Shown here in pieces: positions 1 through 8,610 of a DNA stretch of 64,000 bases. Both the position numbers and the translations under genes were made by a program. A model generated the notes under the pieces. The model had not been told where the DNA came from, did not search any database, and worked only from the letters and a program-made list of their open reading frames with translations. Positions within the stretch are counted from its first letter, which is position 1, and every line of letters starts with the position of its first letter. The stretch lies in assembly GCF_904846065.1 (NCBI RefSeq), contig NZ_CAJGZV010000001.1, forward strand, positions 1,240,001 through 1,304,000. Direction: 5' to 3'. This DNA comes from Psychrobacter immobilis. Lineage in GTDB: Bacteria > Pseudomonadota > Gammaproteobacteria > Pseudomonadales > Moraxellaceae.

Positions 1-979
1 GAATCAAGAATAGTACGGCAATCGCACCACCCATCGCAATCACACCACCCAACTTGTCAGGAACCGCACGTAAAATGGCATAGAATGGCGTGTAATACCA
101 TACTGGTGCAATGTGTGCTGGCGTTTTCAATGAATTCGCTGTCTCAAAGTTTGGTGGCTCAAGGAAGAATCCGCCGCCTTCTGGGAAGAAGAATACCACT
201 GCAAAGAACAAGATAAAGAAGACCACGATACCAATCATATCATGCACTGTGTAGTACGGATGGAATTCAATACCATCTAACGGCACACCATTTTTATCTT
301 TTAGCTTCTTGATATCAATACCATCAGGGTTGTTCGAACCCACATGGTGTAGCGCTACAATATGCATGAATACTAAGCCCACAAGTACAAGCGGGATAGC
401 AACCACATGTAGAGCAAAGAAGCGGTTTAGGGTGATACCTGAGATAATATAATCACCACGTACCCATTCTGCAAGCCCATCACCAATCACAGGTAGAGCA
501 GCAGGAAGGTTCAAGATAACCTGTGCACCCCAAAATGACATATTGCCCCAAGGAAGTAGGTAACCGAAGAAACCTTCTGCCATCAATGCTAAGTAAATAC
601 CCATACCGATGAGCCAAATAAGCTCACGTGGTTTCTGGTATGAACCATATAGCAGTGCTCTGAACATATGCAGATATACGACCACAAAGAACGCAGATGC
701 GCCAGTTGAGTGCATGTAACGGATAAGCCAACCACCTTTGACATCGCGCATGATGTATTCAACAGATGCAAATGCCCCTTCGGCACTTGGGTTGTACATC
801 ATGGTCAGCCAAATACCTGTTACCAATTGGTTAACCAATACCACCATTGATAACACGCCAAAAAAGTACCAAAAGTTAAAGTTTTTTGGTGCATAGTACT
901 TTGACATATGGTATTCATAGGTTTCGGTCGCTGGAAAGCGTGCGTCCACCCAATGCATTAACTTTTTACCCATGCTCAT
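1..979 (-). CDS. petB: Ubiquinol-cytochrome c reductase, cytochrome b subunit (3' end outside the window)
   Basis: Membrane core of the bc1 complex, carrying haems bL and bH and the quinol sites. I translated it from the sequence: it opens MSMGKKLMHWVDARFPATET and 326 codons lie in the window. Four haem-ligand histidines are visible as two pairs, H90/H104 and H191/H206. The Qo-site motif reads PVWY rather than PEWY, as in many beta/gamma-proteobacteria. The start at 979 lies two bases after the petA stop; GGAGG inside the petA end sits six bases before the ATG, so the genes are probably translationally coupled. An alternative ATG lies at 973. The C-terminal helices are missing because the window ends. 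Confidence 0.93.
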   Translation of the reverse strand, partial: MSMGKKLMHWVDARFPATETYEYHMSKYYAPKNFNFWYFFGVLSMVVLVNQLVTGIWLTMMYNPSAEGAFASVEYIMRDVKGGWLIRYMHSTGASAFFVVVYLHMFRALLYGSYQKPRELIWLIGMGIYLALMAEGFFGYLLPWGNMSFWGAQVILNLPAALPVIGDGLAEWVRGDYIISGITLNRFFALHVVAIPLVLVGLVFMHIVALHHVGSNNPDGIDIKKLKDKNGVPLDGIEFHPYYTVHDMIGIVVFFILFFAVVFFFPEGGGFFLEPPNFETANSLKTPAHIAPVWYYTPFYAILRAVPDKLGGVIAMGGAIAVLFLI

Positions 980-980
980 A

Positions 981-1565
981 TTAAGCCTCCCCAATCGTCA
1001 AGATGGTACCATCCATGTTGTAATCTGGGACAGGTAAGTTAAGCGGTGCAGGAACGCCACTATAAACGCGACCCGCCAAGTCATATTTAGACCCGTGGCA
1101 TGGGCAGAAAAATCCGCCATACCAATCATTACCACCCAAGTCAGCCGCGCCAACATCAGGACGGTAGTTTGGTGCACAACCTAAATGTGTACAGACGCCT
1201 TCTACTACCAAGACTTCTGGCGAGATAGAGCGTTCTGGATTTTTACAGTATTCAGGTTGTAATGATGCATCAGATTCAGGGTCAGACAGTAAAGGTTTTA
1301 CTGACGCTAAAGTCGCTAGCATATCTTCTGTGCGTTTGACCACAAAAATGGGTTTACCACGATATTTGACAACGATCATCTGTCCTGCTTCGATAGAACC
1401 AATATCTTGGGTCACTGCAGCCCCTGCAGCCTCAGCTTTAGCGCTTGGGTACCAAGAACGGACAAAAGGTGTTGCCACAGCAGCTACCCCAGCTGCACCA
1501 ATCGCGGCAGTCGAGGCAATAAGAACTCTACGGCGTTGTACGTTAACGCCTTCGGCTTGGCTCAT
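981..1565 (-). CDS. petA: Ubiquinol-cytochrome c reductase iron-sulfur (Rieske) subunit
   Basis: Rieske [2Fe-2S] protein of the bc1 complex; it passes electrons from quinol to cytochrome c1. 194 residues. The N-terminus has a twin-arginine-like stretch (RRRVLIASTA, residues 11-20) leading into one membrane anchor, as expected for Tat export. Cluster motifs are CTHLGC (125-130) and CPCHGS (154-159). A strong site, GGAGG, stands eight bases before the ATG. It is first in the operon with petB. A 13-bp palindrome (TGGGAT-T-ATCCCA, 1591-1603) lies just upstream of the start and could be an operator. Confidence 0.96.
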   Translation of the reverse strand: MSQAEGVNVQRRRVLIASTAAIGAAGVAAVATPFVRSWYPSAKAEAAGAAVTQDIGSIEAGQMIVVKYRGKPIFVVKRTEDMLATLASVKPLLSDPESDASLQPEYCKNPERSISPEVLVVEGVCTHLGCAPNYRPDVGAADLGGNDWYGGFFCPCHGSKYDLAGRVYSGVPAPLNLPVPDYNMDGTILTIGEA

Positions 1566-2036
1566 TAATACTTCCTCCAGGTGAATGAAATGGGATTATC
1601 CCACACTGGGTTTGTGGCTTAGAAAATGTACAATATCAAGCCACTTTGGCTGTGCCTAATTTTGCTAATTGTTGCTATTCTAAGCTATTTCGGTGATAAA
1701 ATAAATTATTGCGTTAAAAATAAAGCAACCTTGATAGAACATACTCTAAGGTTGAATAGGAGAATTGATGCAAAATAGCTGCATTATCAATGTCTCACAT
1801 AGATTTTTTGGCAAGGATTATAAGCGTGATGACCTTATAATTAATAAGGATATTTTGCAATAGCGAATGATACTCGAAATTAAGGTAATGTTCACTAACT
1901 TTCAGTACCTAACTACTATGTAAGTAGTCGTAAACCAATAATCACCGCTTTATAAGAACAAAACGGTGATTATTTCATTATTTTTCATATCTTATAAAAC
2001 TCGAAGTTTTATAAAACATCGCTTCAGTCGCTAACG
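1566..2036. other. Intergenic region between petA and uup
   Basis: 471 bases with no credible ORF. It holds the petA ribosome-binding site, a 13-bp palindrome at 1591-1603, and an 11-bp perfect inverted repeat at 1937-1974 listed separately. The rest is AT-rich and nothing else was recognised. Confidence 0.6.
1937..1974. terminator. Inverted repeat, possible terminator of uup
   Basis: Perfect 11-bp arms AATAATCACCG (1937-1947) and CGGTGATTATT (1964-1974) with a 16-base loop, 60 bases past the uup stop. The stem ends in A/T runs but the following tract on the minus strand is not clearly U-rich, so termination is plausible rather than certain. Confidence 0.5.
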
Positions 2037-3980
2037 TTAGCTCTCAAGCGCACTCCAACGCTCAAGCTTATTCATCATCTCATCTTCAATCGTCAGTAGG
2101 CGCTCACTTGCGGCAGTCGCTGCATTAACGTCAGTGGTGAACCATGAGCCATCTGCTAGTTTCTCTTGCAATTGCGCTTGTTCAGCTTCTAATGCAGCGA
2201 TTTCTTTTGGCAAATTATCCAGTTCACGCTGTTCATTGAAATTGAGCTTTTTAGCAGATTTGTTAGGTTTTGCTGCAGTTGTCTTATTGGTAACTTTACT
2301 GGCAGTATTTGCATTATTGGCTGGTGCTCTAGCCGCGTGTGCGGCTTGCTCACGGTTTTTCTGTACCAAGTATTCTTGATAACCACCGACATACTCTTTG
2401 ACGATACCTTTGCCGTCTTCATCTTGGTCAAATACCCAAGTAGAGGTAACGACATTGTCCATAAATGAGCGGTCATGGCTGATTAGCAAAATCGTACCGC
2501 CAAAGCTGGCGACGGACTCTTCTAGTAGCTCAAGTGTCGCCATATCCAAGTCGTTGGTTGGCTCATCAAGTACCAGAATGTTGGCAGGCTTTAATAGCTG
2601 TTTTGCAAGTAGCACGCGGTTACGCTCACCACCTGATAGTGCTTTGACAGGGGTACGCGCACGCTCTGGGGCAAATAAGAAATCTTGTAGATAGCTCATG
2701 ATGTGTGTCTTACGACCACCCACTTCTACAAAGTCTGAGCCTTCAGAGACGTTTTGCGCCACACTGGCTTCAAGGTCTAACTGATCGCGCAACTGGTCAA
2801 AGAAAGCGATTTTTAAGTTAGTGCCTAATTCAACACTACCAGTCTTTGTGACTTCATCATCAGACATATCGAGTAGGGCTTTAATCAGTGTGGTTTTACC
2901 CGCACCGTTGGGTCCGACAATGCCGATTTTATCACCGCGCATAATAGTGGTTGTAAAATTATCAACCAATACGTTGCCATCATATTCAAGATGTAAGTTT
3001 TTAACTTTACAGACCAGCTTACCGCTTTTCTCACCTTGACCCATCGTAATGTTCACATTACCGACTTGCTCACGGCGATCGCTACGCTCTTCACGCAATG
3101 CTTTTAGCTCGCGGACACGGCCTTCGTTACGGGTACGACGGGCTTTGATACCTTGGCGAATCCATACTTCTTCTTGCGCCAGTTTTTTATCAAAGTTGGC
3201 GTTATTTTTTTCTTCAGCGAGTAACTGTAGTTCTTTTAGCTCTTGATAGCGTGCATAGCCACCTTCGCCTTGAGTGACGTCATAGCTGGTTAATTGACCA
3301 CGATCTAGCTCAATGATGCGCGTCGATAGTTTGTTAACGAATGCTCTATCATGGGTGACAAATAATAATGTCAGGCCTTGCCAATCCAATAAGAAGCGCT
3401 CTAGCCACTCAATACTATCAACGTCTAAATGGTTGGTTGGTTCATCGAGCAGCAGTACATCAGGTTTGGTGACCAATGAGCGTGCTAGTAGTACACGGCG
3501 CTTACGACCACCTGATAATGAAGATAAATCATCATCTGGATCCAGCCCCATGGTTTTGATCAGGCGGGTGGCTTCTCGTTCTAAATCCCAACCGTGTACC
3601 GCATCGATATCATGCTGCAAGTCTGCCATACGCTCACAAGCATCCATGTCGCCATTGGCACATAAATCTGTTTGGGCATTGTAGTTGATAAGCAGCTCAG
3701 CCGTGCGGCTGCTACCACCCATAACGATGTCTAGGATACGTCCGCTTGTCTCGGGAACATCTTGTTCTAGCATCGCCACGCGCACGCTGCTATTGATAAT
3801 GACTTCGCCGCTATCAGGTTGTAAGGTGCCGTTAATTAGCTTAAATAAGGTGGATTTGCCTTCGCCATTACGGCCAATTAAACAGACACGTTCACCTGCT
3901 TCAATAGCAAAATCAATGCCATCAAGAACAGGAGCGACGCCAAAAGCGAGGTGGATATCTTTTAAATGTATCAGAGCCAT
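2037..3980 (-). CDS. uup: ABC-F family ATPase Uup
   Basis: Soluble ABC-F ATPase; Uup-type proteins act on ribosomes and DNA, and in E. coli their loss raises precise transposon excision. 647 residues. Two nucleotide-binding domains: Walker A GRNGEGKST (36-44), signature LSGGR (155-159), Walker B LLLDE (176-180); then GPNGAGKTT (356-364), LSGGE (448-452), LVLDE (469-473). A charged linker lies at about 245-310, and a Lys/Ala-rich tail with a coiled coil from about 560, the Uup-type C-terminal domain. The start is placed at 3980 (MALIHLKDIH); a longer reading to 4025 adds 15 residues unlike the family. It is divergent from slyX. Confidence 0.92.
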   Translation of the reverse strand: MALIHLKDIHLAFGVAPVLDGIDFAIEAGERVCLIGRNGEGKSTLFKLINGTLQPDSGEVIINSSVRVAMLEQDVPETSGRILDIVMGGSSRTAELLINYNAQTDLCANGDMDACERMADLQHDIDAVHGWDLEREATRLIKTMGLDPDDDLSSLSGGRKRRVLLARSLVTKPDVLLLDEPTNHLDVDSIEWLERFLLDWQGLTLLFVTHDRAFVNKLSTRIIELDRGQLTSYDVTQGEGGYARYQELKELQLLAEEKNNANFDKKLAQEEVWIRQGIKARRTRNEGRVRELKALREERSDRREQVGNVNITMGQGEKSGKLVCKVKNLHLEYDGNVLVDNFTTTIMRGDKIGIVGPNGAGKTTLIKALLDMSDDEVTKTGSVELGTNLKIAFFDQLRDQLDLEASVAQNVSEGSDFVEVGGRKTHIMSYLQDFLFAPERARTPVKALSGGERNRVLLAKQLLKPANILVLDEPTNDLDMATLELLEESVASFGGTILLISHDRSFMDNVVTSTWVFDQDEDGKGIVKEYVGGYQEYLVQKNREQAAHAARAPANNANTASKVTNKTTAAKPNKSAKKLNFNEQRELDNLPKEIAALEAEQAQLQEKLADGSWFTTDVNAATAASERLLTIEDEMMNKLERWSALES

Positions 3981-4221
3981 AGAATATCTTAAGCTTATAT
4001 AATAGTGAGGTAGGGGTTGCTGCAAAATTGCGAGCAGTATAACATGCCATCACGTGACTGTAGTGAGCGTAAATGATTTTATCCGCACTATTTATGACTT
4101 TTGTTCAAGGCTGCTATTTTATAAAGAGCATCGTCGTCTAATTGCTACTTTTTATCGGTCATCGAGCCATTTCATTAATGAATCCTACCAGTCTTATGTT
4201 TATGATAATTCAGAGAAAAAT

Positions 4222-4494
4222 ATGAATCAATTTAATTCTCAAGATAAAGCTCAGAACGAGGCTTTAGCTATGCATGTTGACTTACAAACGCAACAAGTCA
4301 TTGATTTACAGATGAGTATGGCGCATCTAGAGATGACAGTAGAGCGACTCGATGAGGTGATTGCGCGGCAAGATAAAGATATTCAGACATTACAACGACA
4401 GTTGCAGCTGATTTATAAACAAGTGGAAAGTCAGGATCCTGAAGGCGGCATTGCACCTTTTGATGTAATGGCAGAAAGACCCCCTCATTATTAA
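4222..4494 (+). CDS. slyX: SlyX family protein
   Basis: Small coiled-coil protein of unknown biochemical function. 90 residues: an N-terminal polar extension, a heptad-patterned helix (about 25-70), and the family's hallmark C-terminus ending PPHY. The start at 4222 (MNQFNSQ) puts the coiled coil at the right place; the longer open frame from 4054 adds 56 residues that do not resemble the family. No strong ribosome-binding site is visible, only a purine-rich stretch. It is divergent from uup, with about 240 bases between the starts. Confidence 0.85.
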   Translation: MNQFNSQDKAQNEALAMHVDLQTQQVIDLQMSMAHLEMTVERLDEVIARQDKDIQTLQRQLQLIYKQVESQDPEGGIAPFDVMAERPPHY

Positions 4495-4565
4495 TATCTG
4501 CAAAAACTAAATGGTTGAAAATTTATGACTATAATATCCACTATATCCGCATTATGAAATACAGA

Positions 4566-4709
4566 TACTGTTCAGTCATAATCGGGAAATAATGTGTTTT
4601 TGCAGTTGTTTTAATGTTCGAAAATCATTACTATCCTCCACCTCGGATGCTGCTTGCTTATTAAAATTAAGTAAAGTAGTAAAACAATGCGGACGTTTGG
4701 AGATACATA
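4566..4709 (+). promoter_or_regulatory. Conserved 5' region of FadL-like gene 1
   Basis: This leader resembles the one at 6340-6509. Shared blocks are TACTGTTCAGTCAT / TACTGTCCAGTCAT followed by TCGGGAAATAA, then TTGTTTTA, and a near-identical end running AGTAGTAAAACAA, GGACGTTTGGAGATACA and ATGCGC. GGAG stands seven bases before the ATG. Conservation beyond the ribosome-binding site suggests a shared promoter or 5'-UTR control element. Confidence 0.6.
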
Positions 4710-6104
4710 ATGCGCGCAAATTTTCATTTGAAAACTCTCACAGTAGCTGTTGCTGCTCTTTCTATTGCTAGCGTTGCTAGTGCTGCTGGTCTTGATCGTT
4801 CAGGTCAAGATATCACTGCATTCTTACAAGATGGCACCTACGCCGAATCTGTTTATACTTATATCGATGCCGATGTGAGTGGTAACGACTTGTCAGGCAA
4901 TAAGCTCAATGATATCGCAGAGTCTTATGATTTTTTCCGTTATGGTGTAAAAGCAGATATTAACGACACGTTTAGCATCGGTATTTTATATGATGAGCCT
5001 TTTGGTGCAGCTGCGGATTATAACGGTCAAAACGATTTCGTTACCGACAGTGATCGTGACGCTATCATTCAAGACTTTACAAAAAACCCTAATATTACCG
5101 AAGCTTATGTCGATAACGTATTAATACCACAATTGCAAGGGGCGCTTGCTCCAGGTAATCCAGGTGGTCTAACTGCTGAAGAATTACAAGCCGCTCAAGG
5201 TCAGCTTATTGGTCTTGAAGCCGCTAAAGGTCTAGCAGCAGTAGCGGGCGAAGCGACGCAAGTAGAAGTACGTACTGAGAGTATTACTGGTATTCTTGGT
5301 GCTAAATTTGGTGCTAACAAAGAGTTTCAAGCTTATGGTGGTCCAGTTGCTCAGCGCGTAAAGGCAGATGTAAAATTGCGCGGTGATGCATACAGTTCAG
5401 CCAAGGGTTATACCACTCACATCAGTAATGACCAAGACTATGGCTGGATCGCTGGTATGGCTTATAGCAAGCCTGAAATTGCACTTAAAGCTGCTTTGAC
5501 GTATCGCTCTGAAATCAAGCACAATGCAAAAGCTTTTGAGACTTTTCCAATTGCTACGGCTGCAGGTGCTACCGCTGGCCTAGCGTTGCCGACTACCAGA
5601 CATTCTGATATTGAAATCAACACGCCAGAATCAGTCAACTTTGATTTCCAGACGGGTATCAATCCTACCATGCTAGCTACTGCGAAAGTCCGTTGGGTGC
5701 CTTGGAGTGATTTTGCTATCGTACCGTCACTATACAATGATGTCAGTAAAGTATCGACAAAAGATGATGAAGGCTTGGCATTAGTTAGTTACGATGAAGA
5801 TCAATGGCAAATTGAGCTAGGTCTCGCTAAGCGCATGACGCCAGCATTAGCAGTGACAGGTACTGTCGGTTGGGATAGTGGTGCTGGTAACCCTGTAACC
5901 TCGCTAGGTCCTATCGAAGGCTACTACAGTGCTGGTTTGGGTGCCAAGTACAATGTGACTGAAAACTGGGCAGTATCAGCTGGTGGTAAATATCTATGGT
6001 TCGGTGATGCTAAAGGCCAAATTCCGACTAAAGCCGTGGTTAGTAACTTTGAAGACAACGATGGTTTTGCACTTGGCGTGAAGCTTTCTTACCAAGCAAA
6101 CTAA
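4710..6104 (+). CDS. FadL-type outer-membrane transporter, copy 1 (OMPP1/FadL/TodX family)
   Basis: Predicted outer-membrane beta-barrel for uptake of long-chain fatty acids or other hydrophobic molecules. 464 residues, close to E. coli FadL (about 446). Signal peptide 1-25 ending VASA, then AGLDRSGQD, which corresponds to the N-terminal hatch. Alternating hydrophobic strands continue to the C-terminus. The Ala/Gln-rich stretch at about 115-180 differs most from copy 2, while the last 100 residues (NPVTSLGPIEGYY, GAKYNVTENW) are nearly identical. It has its own terminator, so each copy appears to be a separate transcription unit. The substrate cannot be told from sequence. Confidence 0.88.
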   Translation: MRANFHLKTLTVAVAALSIASVASAAGLDRSGQDITAFLQDGTYAESVYTYIDADVSGNDLSGNKLNDIAESYDFFRYGVKADINDTFSIGILYDEPFGAAADYNGQNDFVTDSDRDAIIQDFTKNPNITEAYVDNVLIPQLQGALAPGNPGGLTAEELQAAQGQLIGLEAAKGLAAVAGEATQVEVRTESITGILGAKFGANKEFQAYGGPVAQRVKADVKLRGDAYSSAKGYTTHISNDQDYGWIAGMAYSKPEIALKAALTYRSEIKHNAKAFETFPIATAAGATAGLALPTTRHSDIEINTPESVNFDFQTGINPTMLATAKVRWVPWSDFAIVPSLYNDVSKVSTKDDEGLALVSYDEDQWQIELGLAKRMTPALAVTGTVGWDSGAGNPVTSLGPIEGYYSAGLGAKYNVTENWAVSAGGKYLWFGDAKGQIPTKAVVSNFEDNDGFALGVKLSYQAN

Positions 6105-6149
6105 TATAAGTTGTAATTTGCTAACTTATAAATCCATAGTCTAAATAAT

Positions 6150-6179
6150 AAAAAGCGATCCTGATTGGGTCGCTTTTTT
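6150..6179 (+). terminator. Rho-independent terminator of FadL-like gene 1
   Basis: Stem AAAAAGCGAYCC / GGGTCGCTTTTTT with a short loop, ending in a T run, 46 bases after the stop. The same stem recurs after copy 2, so it was duplicated with the gene. Confidence 0.85.
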
Positions 6180-6339
6180 ATGCCAGTGTATTTAAGTTTA
6201 ATAAAGGATTGGAGTATTTTAGAATTATTAAGTTATAACAGATAAGTATCTGCCTGCTATCTCTAAAAAATACTGAGAGCAATTTAAAAAATATCAGAAT
6301 GAAAAACTAGATATTAGTTTTGTACCTGTATCTTATTTG

Positions 6340-6509
6340 TACTGTCCAGTCATATTCGGGAAATAAAGCACTTTAATTGTTGTTTTAGTGTCAAAAAGGC
6401 ATTAGTATTCATCTCAGGACACGACTTTTATAATCATAAAGTTATGCGCAGCAATGCTACATATTGATTATTTAAGTAGTAAAACAACAAGGACGTTTGG
6501 AGATACACA
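6340..6509 (+). promoter_or_regulatory. Conserved 5' region of FadL-like gene 2
   Basis: Counterpart of 4566-4709: the same TACTG.CCAGTCAT block, CGGGAAATAA, and the 3' block from AGTAGTAAAACAA to GGAGATACACAATGCGC. The middle is diverged and of different length. It follows about 160 bases without other recognisable features. Confidence 0.6.
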
Positions 6510-7916
6510 ATGCGCAATACTTTTCATTTAAAAACTCTTGCAGTAGCGATTGCCGCTTTTTCTGTAGCTAGCGTAACCAATGCTGCTGGTCTTGACCGTT
6601 CAGGTCAGGATGTCACAGCCTTCCTCCAAGATGGCACCTATGCTGAAGCTGTTTACACCTATATCGATGCTGACGTTAGTGGTTATGATAGTGCCAATAA
6701 CGTTCCTAGCAACAATACCTATGTTAGAGGTGATAAGACTGGCGATATCGCTGAGTATTATGACTTTTTTCGTTATGGTGTAAAAACAGATATCAATGAA
6801 ACCTTTAGTGTTGGTATCTTATATGATGAGCCCTTTGGCGCAGCAGCGCAATACACTGGCGACAACAATTTTGTGTCGAAAGGCGATCTTGATGCTTCTG
6901 TCGCTGCCATTACTAACAATCAAGCTCCCACTTATGCCGCAGCTTTGGCTGGAATAGGTGCGCTCACGCCAGGAGAAACGGCTGGAGTCTTGACAGATGA
7001 ACAGCAAGCGCAGTTAGATGGTTTGCGTGGAGCAGTAGGTATCGCAAATGCTGAAGCAGCTAATGCAGGGGAAGGTACTAATGTTGAAGTACGTAGTAAC
7101 AGCCTGACAGCTATTCTTGGGGCAAAATTTGGTGCCAATAAAGAGTTTCAAGTATACGGTGGTCCAGTCGCTCAGCGTATTGAGTCTGAAGTGAAATTAC
7201 GAGGTTTGGCTTATGGTCCTGCTACTGGCTATACCTCACGTAACAGCCCTGATATGGATTATGGTTATATAGCTGGTATTGCCTATAGCAAACCTGAAAT
7301 TGCCTTAAAAGCAGCGCTGACCTATCGCTCTGAAATCGACCACAACATGAAGATTGCTGAAAATTACCCGATTGCAGGTGCTTTAGCTGGTGATCCAGCT
7401 GCAGCCAATCGCACCAGTAATATGGAAATTACTACTCCTAAATCCGTAAACTTTGATTTTCAAACCGGTATTAACCCAACGACGTTAGCAACTGCAAAAG
7501 TGCGCTGGGTACCTTGGGGTGACTTTAAGATTACGCCGCCACTATATAATGAGGTTAGTAAAAGATCTTATGGACCTGATGGTTTAAACTTGGTTGAGTA
7601 CGAAGAGGATCAATGGCAAGTAGAGCTTGGTCTAGCCAAGCGTGTTGCGCCAGCACTTGCAATTAGTGGTACCGTTGGTTGGGATAGTGGTGCTGGTAAC
7701 CCTGTCACGTCGTTAGGTCCTATCGAAGGCTATTACAGCGCTGGTTTGGGTGCAAAGTATAACGTGACAGAAAACTGGGCAGTATCAGCAGGTGGCAAAT
7801 ACCTATGGTTTGGCGATGCCCAAGGTGTGTTGCCAAGTGACAAAATTGTTGGTGATTTTCAAGACAATGATGGATACATATTCGGTGTAAAATTGTCTTA
7901 CCAAGACACTAAATAA
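6510..7916 (+). CDS. FadL-type outer-membrane transporter, copy 2
   Basis: Tandem paralogue of the gene at 4710. 468 residues. Signal peptide 1-25 (ending VTNA), then the same AGLDRSGQD start and the same C-terminal barrel. It differs in a longer loop after YIDADVSG (about residues 55-72) and in the acidic/Ala-rich loop at about 125-190. The strong C-terminal identity with diverged loops fits a duplication followed by change in the extracellular or hatch regions. Same ribosome-binding site (GGAG) and own terminator. Uptake of hydrophobic substrates is inferred from the family. Confidence 0.88.
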   Translation: MRNTFHLKTLAVAIAAFSVASVTNAAGLDRSGQDVTAFLQDGTYAEAVYTYIDADVSGYDSANNVPSNNTYVRGDKTGDIAEYYDFFRYGVKTDINETFSVGILYDEPFGAAAQYTGDNNFVSKGDLDASVAAITNNQAPTYAAALAGIGALTPGETAGVLTDEQQAQLDGLRGAVGIANAEAANAGEGTNVEVRSNSLTAILGAKFGANKEFQVYGGPVAQRIESEVKLRGLAYGPATGYTSRNSPDMDYGYIAGIAYSKPEIALKAALTYRSEIDHNMKIAENYPIAGALAGDPAAANRTSNMEITTPKSVNFDFQTGINPTTLATAKVRWVPWGDFKITPPLYNEVSKRSYGPDGLNLVEYEEDQWQVELGLAKRVAPALAISGTVGWDSGAGNPVTSLGPIEGYYSAGLGAKYNVTENWAVSAGGKYLWFGDAQGVLPSDKIVGDFQDNDGYIFGVKLSYQDTK

Positions 7917-7943
7917 TACGTATATTTAGCAGTATCAATACAT

Positions 7944-7976
7944 AAAAAAAGCGATCCGTGATGGGTCGCTTTTTTA
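7944..7976 (+). terminator. Rho-independent terminator of FadL-like gene 2
   Basis: A-run, stem GCGATCC-GTGA-GGGTCGC, T-run, 28 bases past the stop; the same stem as at 6150. Confidence 0.88.
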
Positions 7977-8182
7977 TCGGTGTTCGAAATAGAAATTGAT
8001 ATAAAAGAACATTAAATCAACGACTTTAAAGTGTGCATAAAGGTTTTTAGCAAAATAATAAATTTATTTGACAGCCTTTTTTAGGCGATGTCTAAGAAGG
8101 CGGTGATTGGTTTCTTGCCTGCAATGAAACGATATTTGCCTCAAACATAAGCCACAACATCATTGAGTTATGATGATCATAA

Positions 8183-8204
8183 GTATATTTCAGCTGAAAT
8201 ATAC
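8183..8204. repeat. 22-bp perfect palindrome in a 577-base non-coding stretch
   Basis: GTATATTTCAG directly followed by its reverse complement CTGAAATATAC, with no loop. It lies in 7977-8553, which has no credible ORF and no other feature I recognise. The half-site resembles the hairpin arms at 38710-38736 (ATTTCAG / CTGAAAT). It could be an operator or a dispersed palindromic element. Confidence 0.5.
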
Positions 8205-8553
8205 GCTTCTTGAAACACACTTAAATCCAAGACTCATTGACCTCTCAGCGCTAATAGATATCATAACTGCCATATCTCTAACTTTTTAGCCTCGCTGAGG
8301 TAGTTCTGCTTATCCATTTATCTTTGATATTTGAGGTGCATTATAAATTTATTCAGTAGTATATCTTACACTAACAAGTTAGATGATTAATGACATAGCA
8401 TAAGTGGCTACAAGCGTGATGATTGAGTGAAAAGTTAACACCTGAATTATGAAATGTTATAGCGCTATTAGCTAAGTATGAGATCTCTAATAGAAATAAC
8501 CATAGCTTACTTATGTACCAATGTCCTAGGTATTATATTTAATAGTCATCAAT

Positions 8554-8587
8554 AAAAAACCTCGCCAATAATGGCGAGGTTTTTTTA
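8554..8587 (-). terminator. Rho-independent terminator of putP
   Basis: AAAAAACCTCGCC-AATAAT-GGCGAGGTTTTTTT, a strong GC stem flanked by A and T runs, so usable in both directions. It lies 24 bases past the putP stop. Confidence 0.9.
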
Positions 8588-8610
8588 TAGTGATAATTAT
8601 ATCGATAAGC

